A stretch of 64,000 nucleotides of DNA from Pomphorhynchus laevis (GCA_012934845.2 WNNJ02003462.1:124001-188000), one strand, 5' to 3'. Shown: positions 35,856 through 49,170, counted from the stretch's first letter. Notes: a model not told the origin generated them from the sequence alone. Translations and numbers: made by a program.

Positions 35856-36179
35856 CTGGCTTTAAGATAGGATTAAAGCAACGTCCAGAAATTGTCATCC
35901 AGTTTACAACAATGACTGCAGTTAAATCAACATATAATTTAATATTTAATGAAATTAAAAATTTCTGTCAACTAATCAATTCAGCTAACTGAGTCTACGT
36001 ATATAATATAATTATAAAATTAAAAAAATTAATATAAATAAATAAAAATAATAATGCTAAATCAATAAATCAAAATTTAATAATTAGAGAATAAATTATT
36101 ATAAGATTAAAAATAACTTATATCAGGTTAAAATAAAAAATTTAAATTTAAATTAAAAGTCAATTTTTATAAATCGACC

Positions 36180-36400
36180 AATAAATATACGTTGTATCAT
36201 AATTAGGATTAGAGGTCATCAGGAGGAACAACTATGCTATCAGGTTTCAACGATTATTCCTCTACCCAACACAGAAGCGGGGCCAAACACTGCTAATGAC
36301 GTATTTCATCTAATTAAATTTGATTATCTGATATTATATTATAATACAAAGTATATTATTTATTATTCATTCATAAAAATTTGCCACTAATGATTTTAAT
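36180..36400 (-). repeat. PLE-type terminal module following the minus-strand PLE
   Basis: Reverse complement carries TAGAGGAATAATCG, TTGAAACCTGATAGCATAG, TTCCTCCTGATGACCTCTAA. It stands directly behind the RT end at 36451 on the same strand, as the modules at 13.1 and 63.6 kb do, which ties the module to this PLE family. Confidence 0.6.
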
Positions 36401-36450
36401 TTTATTTTTAATATTATTGTGCTGATTTATCTATTTTATTATTTTCTGTT

Positions 36451-38380
36451 TTATGGTATTTTATAGTAACTTAGTTTAAAATTTGTATCTAATAAATTAT
36501 TTAAATGATTTTGAAGAAAGCCAATATCATTACATATTGTTGCAATTCTTAAAATTTCATTATTTAATGTGTTATATTTAATATTATATGGTATTGATGA
36601 ATGCTCATGCAAAAATATGTTTCTTGTAAATTTAAATATGTCATCTTTACGATATAAATTAATATTAGTTTTAGTTAAAGTTAATTTAATGTTCATATCA
36701 ATTATACACCTTCTTTATCATCTATATTGGTTTTATTAAGAATAAGGCTTTCTGGATAAATTTGTTCACTATTTGAATAAAAATTATTAGAATTAAATAC
36801 ACATATATCATCAATGTATCGAAACATATATTTCATATATTTATATTGTTTAGATTTAGTTTTTACACAATTATGAACAAATTCATATTCTATAAAGCTT
36901 AAAAAAGTCAGCTATAATTGGGCTACTATTACCACCCACTGGAACACTTTTACTTGTCTAAATATAAATGTCCCTACTTTCAAATAATTTTGATTTATCT
37001 AAATATTTAAGGATTCTATTAATTTAATTTTGTCCAAATATTTATATTTACTTGATGGTTTAATTTTTGTTAGATAGGCGTTATAGTTATTATAACATAT
37101 ATATGTATATCTTTTTCCGAATATAAGATTAATTAATTTTGCTAACGTTTCTTTAATATCTGCTAAATCTGAAAAATTATTTCTTTTGTGTTCTAAAAAT
37201 TCTTTTGTTAATTCGATTATTTAAAGTGTATTTTAATTACTTTAAGAATTTTATCCAAGTGAACTTTATTCAATATTTTATTGGATTTTTATGTAATTTT
37301 ATCTAATTTTGGATTCCAATATAATATGGGTATAGTTTTATTATCTGATTCAACCTTTATACCCTTTTGTTTATTATAGAACAGTGACTTGTAATAATTG
37401 TTTCTAAACTAAAATCACTACATTCATATGTTAAGTTTACATTCTAATAATAATTATTAACATCTTTCATCAGTATATCAGTTTGCATATGAAGATAAAG
37501 TTATTACTAGCTTTATCAATAGTTGTTATTATATAGTTATTCTTTAATTTAGTAAGTTCTTTATACATATCTTTATTAATTTGATCTTTCCTTCTATAAT
37601 TGTTTGTTATTTTCATTTTCTCTCTAATTTTATCTAATATATAAGTTTTCCAAATGTTTATCTTTGATGTATTCAAAGTAAGCATTTAAGTCATTATTTA
37701 ACGAATCGTAAATTTTATTTCTATTATTATTTAAACTATATTTATACCCTTTTGATAACATTTTCCTTAATTCATTGTTTTCAATTAATTCTAGATTATG
37801 AGCGCATATATGTTCATTTATTTTATCAAAATTAAGACTTTTGCAATTTCATTCAGTTTCTATAAAGTTTCTAATATTATCGTTACATATAGATTTCAAT
37901 TCTTTATTATAATTACAAATTTTTCGTCCTAATGGCGGTAACAACTTATACCTTATTTTAGGAATATATTTACTTAAATCTGACCCTATTATTTCTTTAC
38001 TTTTAGAATTATTTAAAAGTCCGGCTATATTTATGTCATCTATAAATTTATTAATGAAGTTGATGGTTAACGTATATTTTCTATTGTTATTATTAACATT
38101 TATTGTCGATTATAGTATTTTGTATTACAATAACTGTCTATTATACAACTTAGCCTATCATAGTCGTTAATTAATTTTTGATTTATTGAACATATGATAT
38201 CTTTAGAAAAACTTCTTATATTTACATAAAGATCTTTTAGCTTATTATCACTTAAAAGTTGTTTTAATATTTCTAATTGTTCATTTATATACATATCTTT
38301 TTTAATATTTTTAATTCTATTTTTCCTATTCCTTTTATCACCATGACTTCTTGGTTTGCGTTTAATCGGATTATGATAAT
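36451..38380 (-). mobile_element. Penelope-like element (third lineage), broken RT
   Basis: Minus-strand fossil. From right to left: a basic stretch (KRKPRSHGDKRNRKNR) and YINEQLEILKQLLSDNKLKD near 38290; TIDKASNNFIFI near 37500, the PLE motif around ADK/DK; VPVGGNSSPIIADFF near 36930, RT motif B; YMFRYIDDICVF near 36830, the catalytic YxDD; and EHSSIPYNIKYNTLNNEILR to the end at 36451. It is interrupted many times. No GIY-YIG domain is evident next to it. Homologous ends lie at 12713-13111 and 63190-63540. Confidence 0.75.
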
Positions 38381-39382
38381 ATAGTTGTTTATTATGTACT
38401 ATACTACTTCTGCCAATTCCCTATACCAAGTCATTCAATCCTAATGGGTACATGGAATTAAGCGTTTTAATTAATCTTTGATTAATTAAAAATTAAATAT
38501 TACGTAATTTATTAAATATTATTAATATTATAATTTTATTAAATATTAATTATTAATTATTACGAAATTTACGTTAATAACTACGATTGATTTGCATTGG
38601 CAGCAAGGTTTGAGTGTAGAAGTGAGTGACGTAGTATACAGTCGGCGAAAATATAATCGGGACAGCTTTGGCCTTAAAACTGTATAGACAAAAGTTGTTT
38701 CAGATATGTAGATTTTTAATATTTTACAATTTTTAAAGTGTTTTTAATTCTAAAGAGCTGAATTGAGAGCCTGCAAGATATGATTTTCGACATTTAACCA
38801 TCAATCACAGCAAAGAACTATTTCAATTAAAGACATTAGAAAAAAATTCTTCATCTTCCAATGATGGCAGTGAACAACATCATACTCAAGCAATTGAATT
38901 TCTCTGAGCAATTTGAAAAGAAGAAACAAGAAGGCGTGTGATACTGATAGCCAGATTATGGAGTCCAATCTTGTGGAATTTGTTTGGAGGCAATTACAAG
39001 AAAGTGGTTACGTGTTTAAATACCTGATAAAAATTATTACAAACTTTGAATAAAACTTATAATTTATGTTATTTTTATAACAAAAAGCTTTTTAACGAAT
39101 TCTAATTCTTCCAAATCAAAAACTTTTTACTATTTATTTTTCCTAAAAAAAGTTTATTATCATTAATATGGATGTTGTAGAAAGAAACGATGAGTCTAAC
39201 CGAAACAAGTTTTATGATTTTAAAAATTTAAAAATAAATATACTACATGAATCGTTTTACTACTCATAACGAACTAAAACTTTGAATAGCTACGAAAATT
39301 TATAATCATATTATATTCTTAAAAGTTTGAACCGTCGATGTTTATATTGACACAATTATGACTTTTAGAATATGATAAATAT

Positions 39383-40500
39383 ATGATAAATCAATTTCAG
39401 AATGCTTGCACACGCCAAACCGAACATGTTTCCACCTTTCAATCTGCATATCGACCACAACATTCTACTATGATCGCATGCACAAAACTTTCCAATGATC
39501 TACTTCTTGTTCTTGACAAACATCCAGTAAGCCTTGTAATTTCACTTGATTTGTCCTCCGCCTTCGATGTAGTTGATCACACTATACTTCTCTCATGTCT
39601 CAGACAACGTTACTGCTTCTCGTCTCATGTCATTTCTTGGTTCAAATCATATCTCTCAAATTGCTCTTATCACGTAGTCTCCAAATCCAACTCTTCTGCG
39701 GCGGTTTCTCTCAGCTGCGGTGTACCACAAGGATCCGTTCTAGGGCCGCTTCTTTTCACCCTTCTTGGTGATTTATCTTCCATCGTGGTCCCTTTCGGCT
39801 TTAAAGTTATTCAGTACGCTGACGATATAGTAATCTATGCATCATGCACACTCACATCTGCATCCAACCTCGCTTCCGATACATCGTCTTGCCTCTCTGC
39901 TATTCACGCATCTCTTTGTTCAATCTGTATGTTTTTAAACAACGAGAAATCGAGCATGATGTGAATAACACCGCGCCACTCTTACACCCTCGATTTTCCA
40001 GTATGCATACACAATTTCCGTCTACCAGAAGTGACTATAAGGACAATCCTCGGTGTCCCTTTTGACAATAATCTCTCGTTTCTGCCTTTCATTCGTAACA
40101 AGATCAGTTCATGCTCCATAATCCTCTGTGACGTCTGAAGTGTCCGTAGAAACCTCGACGTCAAATCGACAGCTATTTTAATCTCTAGCCTCTTCATGCC
40201 CCGTCTAGAATATTGCTTAGGTCTTCTCGTAAACTGTCCAGATTTCAATTTCACTATTTACAAAGGATTCTGCACACGGCTGCAAGAGTCAACTTCCGCC
40301 TTCACAAGTACGACCACATCTCCAACACCCTCCGCATCCTTAACTGGCTCAACATTCCGAGCCGCAAAACCTCTCAAATTATCACACTTGCATGGCAAAT
40401 CAAATTCCGGCACAACCCTCCTTATCTATATCTTCCTGATAGCCCATCCTATATGACGACTGGTCTCTCCCTAAGAAGTCATCGCTCCTACTCGCTTTAA
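39383..40500 (+). pseudogene. CR1-like RT piece, array unit 1
   Basis: Residues STFQSAYRPQHSTMIAC, ISLDLSSAFDVVDHTILL (motif A), CGVPQGSVLGPLLFTLL (motif B) and VIQYADDIVIYA (motif C) are all present. A TGA then replaces a Trp codon kept in units 3 and 4; the frame resumes with ITPRHSYTLDFPV and, after one more stop, ISSLFMPRLEYCLGLL. A later frame change follows. It lacks the endonuclease and the first part of the RT. The ATG used to open the frame lies in the AT-rich lead and may be chance. Confidence 0.85.
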
Positions 40501-41437
40501 GTCCCCCGTCACAACGGTAATCACGGATATCGTGCGTTCACCATCGCCTTTGGAACAAACTTCCTCGTGACTTAAAATCATTGACGTCGCTTAAACACTT
40601 CAAAACTTCCTTGATCGCCATACTTCTTGCAAACGAACTAAAATAACACTTTCAGCCGCAATCAATTCAATAACTATACATACAAGTTCAAACATTCATC
40701 GGACGTAAACTTGTCTTTTAATTTTTATTAAAAGAACAACATCATACTCAAGCGAACAACATCATACTCAAGCAATTGAATTTCTCGCAAACGAACTTCT
40801 TGCAAACGAACTAAAATAACACTTTCAGCCGCAATCAATTCAATAACTCTACATACAAGTTCAAACATTCATCGGACGTAAACTTGTCTTTTAATTTTTA
40901 TTAAAAGAACAACATCATACTCAAGTGAACAACATCATACTCAAGCAATTGAATTTCTCTGAGCAATTTGAAAAGAAGAAACAAGAAGGCGTGTGATACT
41001 GATAGCCAGATTATGGAGTCCAATCTTGTGGAATTTGTTTGGAGGCAATTACAAGAAGGTGGTTACGTGTTTAAATACCTGATAAAAATTATTACAAACT
41101 TTGAATAAAACTTATAATTTATGTTATTTTTATAACAAAAAGCTTTTTAACGAATTCTAATTCTTCCAAATCAAAAACTTTTTACTATTTATTTTTCCTA
41201 AAAAAAGTTTATTATCATTAATATGGATGTTGTAGAAAGAAACGATGAGTTTAACCGAAACAAGTTTTATGATTTTAAAAATTTAAAAATAAATATACAA
41301 CATGAATCGTTTTACTACTCATAACGAACTAAAACTTTGAATAGCTACGAAAATTTATAATCATATTATATTCTTAAAAGTTTGAACCGTCGATGTTTAT
41401 ATTGACACAATTATGACTTTTAGAATATGATAAATAT

Positions 41438-42556
41438 ATGATAAATCAATTTCAGAATGCTTGCACACGCCAAACCGAACATGTTTCCACCTTTCAATCT
41501 GCATATCGACCACAACATTCTACTATGATCGCATGCACAAAACTTTCCAATGATCTACTTCTTGTTCTTGACAAACATCCAGTAAGCCTTGTAATTTCAC
41601 TTGATTTGTCCTCCGCCTTCGATGTAGTTGATCACACTATACTTCTCTCATGTCTCAGACAACGTTACTGCTTCTCGTCTCATGTCATTTCTTGGTTCAA
41701 ATCATATCTCTCAAATTGCTCTTATCACGTAGTCTCCAAATCCAACTCTTCTGCGGCGGTTTCTCTCAGCTGCGGTGTACCACAAGGATCCGTTCTAGGG
41801 CCGCTTCTTTTCACCCTTCTTGGTGATTTATCTTCCATCGTGGTCCCTTTCGGCTTTAAAGTTATTCAGTACGCTGACGATATAGTAATCTATGCATCAT
41901 GCACACTCACATCTGCATCCAACCTCGCTTCCGATACATCGTCTTGCCTCTCTGCTATTCACGCATCTCTTTGTTCAATCTGTATGTTTTTAAACAACGA
42001 GAAATCGAGCATGATGTGAATAACACCGCGCCACTCTTACACCCTCGATTTTCCAGTATGCATACACAATTTCCGTCTACCAGAAGTGACTATAAGGACA
42101 ATCCTCGGTGTCCCTTTTGACAATAATCTCTCGTTTCTGCCTTTCATTCGTAACAAGATCAGTTCATGCTCCATAATCCTCTGTGACGTCTGAAGTGTCC
42201 GTAGAAACCTCGACGTCAAATCGACAGCTATTTTAATCTCTAGCCTCTTCATGCCCCGTCTAGAATATTGCTTAGGTCTTCTCGTAAACTGTGCAGCATT
42301 TCAATTTCACTATTTACAAAGGATTCTGCACACGGCTGCAAGAGTCAACTTCCGCCTTCACAAGTACGACCACATCTCCAACACCCTCCGCATCCTTAAC
42401 TGGCTCAACATTCCGAGCCGCAAAACCTCTCAAATTATCACACTTGCATGGCAAATCAAATTCCGGCACAACCCTCCTTATCTATATCTTCCTGATAGCC
42501 CATCCTATATGACGACTGGTCTCTCCCTAAGAAGTCATCGCTCCTACTCGCTTTAA
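41438..42556 (+). pseudogene. CR1-like RT piece, array unit 2
   Basis: Almost identical to unit 1, including the same TGA after KSSMM. The frame YCLGLLVNCAAFQFHYLQ to HRSYSL stays open to 42556. Shared stops show that units 1 and 2 copied from one already broken unit. Confidence 0.85.
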
Positions 42557-43512
42557 GTCCCCCGTCACAACGGTAATCACGGATATCGTGCGTTCACCAT
42601 CGCCTTTGGAACAAACTTCCTCGTGACTTAAAATCATTGACGTCGCTTAAACACTTCAAAACTTCCTTGATCGCCATACTTCTTGCAAACGAACTAAAAT
42701 AACACTTTCAGCCGCAATCAATTCAATAACTCTACATACAAGTTCAAACATTCATCGGACGTAAACTTGTCTTTTAATTTTTATTAAAAGAACAACATCA
42801 TACTCAAGCGAACAACATCTACTCAAGCGAACAACATCATACTCAAGCAATTGAATTTCTCGCAAACGAACTTCTTGCAAACGAACTAAAATAACACTTT
42901 CAGCCGCAATCAATTCAATAACTCTACATACAAGTTCAAACATTCATCGGACGTAAACTTGTCTTTTAATTTTTATTAAAAGAACAACATCATACTCAAG
43001 TGAACAACATCATACTCAAGCAATTGAATTTCTCTGAGCAATTTGAAAAGAAGAAACAAGAAGGCGTGTGATACTGATAGCCAGATTATGGAGTCCAATC
43101 TTGTGGAATTTGTTTGTAGGCAATTACACAAAAGTGGTTACGTGTTTAAATACCTGATAAAAATTATAACAAACTTTGAATAAAACTTATAATTTATGTT
43201 ATTTTTATAACAAAAAGCTTTTTAACGAATTCTAATTCTTCCAAATCAAAAACTTTTTACTATTTATTTTTCCTAAAAAAAGTTTATTATCATTAATATG
43301 GATGTTGTAGAAAGAAACGATGAGTTTAACCGAAACAAGTTTTATGATTTTAAAAATTTAAAAATAAATATACAACATGAATCGTTTTACTACTCATAAC
43401 GAACTAAAACTTTGAATAGCTACGAAAATTTATAATCATATTATATTCTTAAAAGTTTGAACCGTCGATGTTTATATCGACACAATTATGACTTTTAGAA
43501 TATGATAAATAT

Positions 43513-44640
43513 ATGATAAATCAATTTCAGAATGCTTGCACACGCCAAACCGAACATGTTTCCACCTTTCAATCTGCATATCGACCACAACATTCTACTA
43601 TGATCGCATGCACAAAACTTTCCAATGATCTACTTATTGTTCTTGACAAACATCCAGTAAGCCTTGTAATTTCACTTGATTTGTCCTCCGCCTTCGATGT
43701 AGTTGATCACACTATACTTCTCTCATGTCTCAGACAACGTTACTGCTTCTCGTCTCATGTCATTTCTTGGTTCAAATCATATCTCTCAAATTGCTCTTAT
43801 CACGTAGTCTCCAAATCCAACTCTTCTGCGGCGGTTTCTCTCAGCTGCGGTGTACCACAAGGATCCGTTCTAGGGCCGCTTCTTTTCACCCTTCTTGGTG
43901 ATTTATCTTCCATCGTGGTCCCTTTCGGCTTTAAAGTTATTCAGTACGCTGACGATATAGTAATCTATGCATCATGCACACTCACATCTGCATCCAACCT
44001 CGCTTCCGATACATCGTCTTGCCTCTCTGCTATTCACGCATCTCTTTGTTCAATCTGTATGTTTTTAAACAACGAGAAATCGAGCATGATGTGGATAACA
44101 CCGCGCCACTCTTACACCCTCGATTTTCCAGTATGCATACACAATTTCCGTCTACCAGAAGTGACTATAAGGACAATCCTCGGTGTCCCTTTTGACAATA
44201 ATCTCTCGTTTCTGCCTTTCATTCGTAACAAGATCAGTTCATGATCCATCATCCTCTGTGACATCTGAAGTGTCCGTAGAAACCTCGACGTCAAATCGAC
44301 AGCTATTTTAATCTCTAGCCTAATCATGCCTCGTCTAGAATATTGCTTAGGTCTTCTCGTAAACTGTCCAGCATTTCAATTTCACTATTTACAAAGGATT
44401 CTGCACACGGTTGCTAGAGTCAACTTCCGCATTCACAAGTACAACCACATCTCCAACACCCTTCGCATCCTTAACTGGCTAAAAAATTCCGAGCCGCATA
44501 ACCTCCCAAATTATCACACTTGCATGGCAAATCAAATTCCGGCACAACCCTCCTTATATATATCTTCCTGATAGCCCATCCTATATGACAACTGGTCTCT
44601 CCCTAAGAAGTCATCGCTCCTACTTGCTTTAAGTCCCCCG
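43513..44640 (+). pseudogene. CR1-like RT piece, array unit 3 (longest frame)
   Basis: The frame runs 243 residues because Trp is kept where units 1, 2 and 5 have stops (KSSMMWITPRHS). It holds motifs A, B and C (YADD) and extends through FDNNLSFLPFIRNKISS, then TGA. The distal part (MPRLEYCLGLL) is open again but frameshifted at LNWLKNSEPHN, a change shared with unit 5. Confidence 0.85.
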
Positions 44641-45559
44641 TCACAACGGTAATCACGGATATCGTGCGTTAACCATCGCCTTTGGAACAAACTTCCTCGT
44701 GACTTAAAATCATTGACGTCGCTTAAACACTTCAAAACTTCCTTGATCGCCATACTTCTTGCAAACGAACTAAAATAACACTTTCAGCCGCAATCAATTC
44801 AATAACTCTACATAAAAGTTCAAACATTCATCGGACGTAAACTTGTCTTTTAATTTTTATTAAAAGAACAACATCATACTCAAGCGAACAACATCATACT
44901 CAAGCAATTGAATTTCTCGCAAACGAACTTCTTGCAAACGAACTAAAATAACACTTTCAGCCGCAATCAATTCAATAACTCTACATACAAGTTCAAACAT
45001 TCATCGGACGTAAACTTGTTTTTTAATTTTTATTAAAAGAACAACATCATACTCAAGTGAACAACATCATACTCAAGCAATTGAATTTCTCTGAGCAATT
45101 TGAAAAGAAGAAACAAGAAGGCGTGTGATACTGATAGCCAGATTATGGAGTCCAATCTTGTGGAATTTGTTTGGAGGCAATTACAAGAAAGTGGTTACGT
45201 GTTTAAATACCTGATAAAAATTATTACAAACTTTGAATAAAACTTATAATTTATGTTATTTTTATAACAAAAAGCTTTTTAACGAATTCTAATTCTTCCA
45301 AATCTTTACTATTTATTTTTCCTAAAAAAAGTTTATTATCATTAATATGGATGTTGTAGAAAGAAACGATGAGTCTAACCGAAACAAGTTTTATGATTTT
45401 AAAAATTTAAAAATAAATATACTACATGAATCGTTTTACTACTCATAACGAACTAAAACTTTGAATAGCTACGAAAATTTATAATCATATTATATTCTTA
45501 AAAGTTTGAACCGTCGATGTTTATATCGACACAATTGACTTTTACAATATGATAAATAT

Positions 45560-46677
45560 ATGATAAATCAATTTCAGAATGCTTGCACACGCCAAACCGA
45601 ACATGTTTCCACCTTTCAATCTGCATATCGACCACAACATTCTACTATGATCGCATGCACAAAACTTTCCAATGATCTACTTCTTGTTCTTGACAAACAT
45701 CCAGTAAGCCTTGTAATTTCACTTGATTTATCCTCCGCCTTCGATGTAGTTGATCACACTATATTCTCTCATGTCTCAGACAACGTTACTGCTTCTCGTC
45801 TCATGTCATTTCTTGGTTCAAATCATATCTCTCAAATTGCTCTTATCACGTAGTCTCCAAATCCAACTCTTCTGCGGCGGTTTCTCTCAGCTGCGGTGTA
45901 CCACAAGGATCCGTTCTAGGGCCGCTTCTTTTCACCCTTCTTGGTGATTTATCTTCCATCGTGGTCCCTTTCGGCTTTAAAGTTATTCAGTACGCTGACA
46001 ATATAGTAATCTATGCATCATGCACACTCACATCTGCATCCAACCTCGCTTCCGATGCATCGTCTTGCCTCTCTGCTATTCACGCATCTCTTTGTTCAAT
46101 CCGTATGTTTTTAAACAACGAGAAATCGAGCATGATGTGGATAACACGGCGCCACTCTTACACCCTCGATTTTCCAGTATGCATACACAATTTCCGTCTA
46201 CCAGAAGTGACTATAAGGACAATCCTCGGTGTCTCTTTTGACAATAATCTCTCGTTTCTGCCTTTCATTCGTAACAAGATCAGTTCATGATCCATCATCC
46301 TCTGTGACATCTGAAGTGTCCGTAGAAACCTCGACGTCAAATCGACAGCTATTTTAATCTCTAGCCTATTCATGCCTCGTCTAGAATATTGCTTACGTCT
46401 TCTCGTAAACTGTCCAGCATTTCAATTTCACTATTTACAAAGGATTCTGCACACGGTTGCTATAGTCAACTTCCGCATTCACAAGTACAACCACATCTCC
46501 AACACCCTTCGCATCCTTAACTGGCTCAACATTCCGAGCAGCATAACCTCTCAAATTATCACACTTGCATGGCAAATCAAATTCCGGCACAACCCTCCTT
46601 ATCTATATCTTTCTGATAGCCCATCCTATATGACAACTGGCCTCTCCCTAAGAAGTCATCGCTCCAACTCGCTTTAA
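45560..46677 (+). pseudogene. CR1-like RT piece, array unit 4
   Basis: A one-base loss after VVDHTI shifts the frame in motif A. Motif C reads YADN instead of YADD, so the catalytic Asp is lost. The Trp codon after SSMM is intact. Distal frame LEYCLRLLVNCPAF to HRSNSL is open. Confidence 0.85.
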
Positions 46678-47613
46678 GTCCCCCGTCACAACGGTAATCA
46701 CGGATATCGTGCGTTCACCATCGCCTTTGGAACAAACTTCCTCGTGACTTAAAATCATTGACGTCGCTTAAACACTTCAAAACTTCCTTGATCGCCATTC
46801 TTCTTGCAAACGAACTAAACTAACACTTTCAGCCGCAATCAATTCAATAACTCTACATACAAGTTCAAACATTCATCGGACGTAAACTTGTCTTTTAATT
46901 TTTATTAAAAGAACAACATCATACTCAAGCGAACAACATCATACTCAAGCAATTGAATTTCTCGCAAACGAACTTCTTGCAAACGAACTAAAATAACACT
47001 TTCAGCCGCAATCAATTCAATAACTCTACATACAAGTTCAAACATTCATCGGACGTAAACTTGTCTTTTAATTTTTATTAAAAGAACAACATCATACTCA
47101 AGTGAACAACATCATACTCAAGCAATTGAATTTCTCTGAGCAATTTGAAAAGAAGAAACAAGAAGGCGTGTGATACTGATAGCCAGATTATGGAGTCCAA
47201 TCTTGTGGAATTTGTTTGGAGGCAATTACACAAAATTGGTTACGTGTTTAAATACCTGATAAAAATTATTATAAACTTTGAATAAAACTTATAATTTATG
47301 TTATTTTTATAACAAAAAGCTTTTTAACGAATTCTAATTCTTCCAAATCAAAAACTTTTTACTATTTATTTTTCCTAAAAAAGTATATTATCATTAATAT
47401 GGATGTTGTAGAAAGAAACGATGAGTCTAACCGAAACAAGTTTTATGATTTTAAAAATTTAAAAATAAATATACTACATGAATCGTTTTACTACTCATAA
47501 CGAACTAAAACTTTGAATAGCTACGAAAATTTATAATCATATTATATTCTTAAAAGTTTGAACCGTCGATGTTTGTATCGACACAATTATGACTTTTAGA
47601 ATATGATAAATAT

Positions 47614-48732
47614 ATGATAAATCAATTTCAGAATGCTTGCACACGCCAAACCGAACATGTTTCCACCTTTCAATCTGCATATCGACCACAACATTCTACT
47701 ATGATCGCATGCACAAAACTTTCCAATGATCTACTTCTTGTTCTTGACAAACATCCAGTAAGCCTTGATTTCACTTGATTTGTCCTCCGCCTTCGATGTA
47801 CTTGATCACACTATACTTCTCTCATGTCTCAGACAACGTTACTGCTTCTCGTCTCATGTCATTTCTTGGTTCAAATCATATCTCTCAAATTGCTCTTATC
47901 ACGTAGTCTCCAAATCCAACTCTTCTGCGGCGGTTTCTCTCAGCTGCGGTGTACCACAAGGATCCGTTCTAGGGCCGCTTCTTTTCACCCTTCTTGGTGA
48001 TTTATCTTCCATCGTGGTCCCTTTCGGCTTTAAAGTTATTCAGTACGCTGATGATATAGTAATCTATGCATCATGCACACTCACATCTGCATCCAACCTC
48101 GCTTCCGATACATCGTCTTGCCTCTCTGCTATTCACGCATCGCTTTGTTCAATCTGTATGTTTTTAAACAACGACAAATCGAGCATGATGTAGATAACAC
48201 CGCGCCACTCTTACACCCTCGATTTTCCAGTATGCATACACAATTTCCGTCTACCAGAAGTGACTATAAGGACAATCCTCGGTGTCCCTTTTGACAATAA
48301 TCTCTAGTTTCTGCCTTTCATTCGTAACAAGATCAGTTCATGATCCATCATCCTCTGTGACATCTGAAGTGTCCGTAGAAACCTCGACGTCAAATCGACA
48401 GCTATTTTAATCTCTAGCTTTTTGATGCCTCGTCTAGAATATTGCTTAGGTCTTCTCGTAAACTGTCCAGCATTTCAATTTCACTATTTACAAAGGATTC
48501 TGCACACGGTTTCTAGAGTCAACTTCCGCATTCACAAGTACAACCACATCTCCAACACCCTTCGCATCCTTAACTGGCTAAAAAATTCCGAGCCGCATAA
48601 CCTCTCAAATTATCACACTTGCATGACAAATCAAATTCCGGCACAACCCTCCTTATCTATATCTTCCTGATAGCCCATCCTATATGACGACTGGTCTCTC
48701 CCTAAGAAGTCATCACTCCTACTCGTTTTAAG
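47614..48732 (+). pseudogene. CR1-like RT piece, array unit 5
   Basis: A two-base loss near 47767 (the bases coding for LVIS) breaks the start; downstream the frame VLDHTILL to NNDKSSMM has intact motifs B and C. A TAG, not TGA, replaces the Trp codon, showing an independent hit. The distal part shares the LNWLKNSEPHN change with unit 3. Confidence 0.85.
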
Positions 48733-49075
48733 TCCCCCGTCACAACGGTAATCACGGATATCGTGCGTTCACCATCACCTTTGGAACAAACTTCCTCGTG
48801 ACTTAAAATCATTGACGTCGCTTAAACACTTCGAAACTTCCTTGATTGCCATACTTCTTGCAAACGAACTAAAATAACACTTTCAGCTGCAATCAATTCA
48901 ATTGCTCTACATACAAGTTCAAACATTCATCGGACGACGTAAACTTGTCTTTTAATTTTTATAGTGAGCATGTAAGTTGTTCTAATCACCTCAAAGGACA
49001 CTCTAAATAAATTCTATTCCATTCTGTTAATAATAATTATCAAGAAATATTAATTAATAATATAGCCTTCATTTT

Positions 49076-49170
49076 TAGTCAACATATTTCATTTTTATAG
49101 TCACCACATTTCATTTTTATAGTCACCATAATTCATTTTTATAGTCACCACATTTTATTTTTACAGTCAC
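49076..49170. repeat. 22-bp short tandem repeat, about four copies
   Basis: Unit AGTCACCACATTTCATTTTT plus AT, with small changes. It fills the gap between the array's LINE 3' end and the next LINE. Confidence 0.8.

Larger units (their letters stand above)
35455..35930. mobile_element. fold-back element with hammerhead-like modules in both arms
   Basis: About 35455-35690 and 35700-35925 are inverted copies, nearly back to back, of the same family as 33930-35335 (GATGAC...GCTTTAATC outside, module, then TACCTACGTTTC and AAGTCTTACATTCAATC inside). Each arm carries one 46-nt module facing inward. No coding sequence. Confidence 0.6.
38871..48959 (+). repeat. head-to-tail array of five ~2.05-kb units carrying a LINE RT piece
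   Basis: The same unit starts at 38871, 40926, 43001, 45058 and 47103 (spacing 2055, 2075, 2057, 2045); the last is shorter. Each unit has ~510 bp of AT-rich lead with two conserved tiny frames, then a CR1-like RT piece, then a tail in which ~160 bp (ACGAACTAAAATAACACTTT side) is itself duplicated and ends with two copies of AACAACATCATACTCAAG. Only the last unit continues into what looks like the natural LINE 3' end (about 48960-49030, ending in AAATAAATTCTATTCCATTC). Units 1 and 2 are nearly identical; 3, 4 and 5 share other variants. The short AACAACATC repeat at the borders suggests growth by unequal exchange or circle amplification. Confidence 0.93.
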
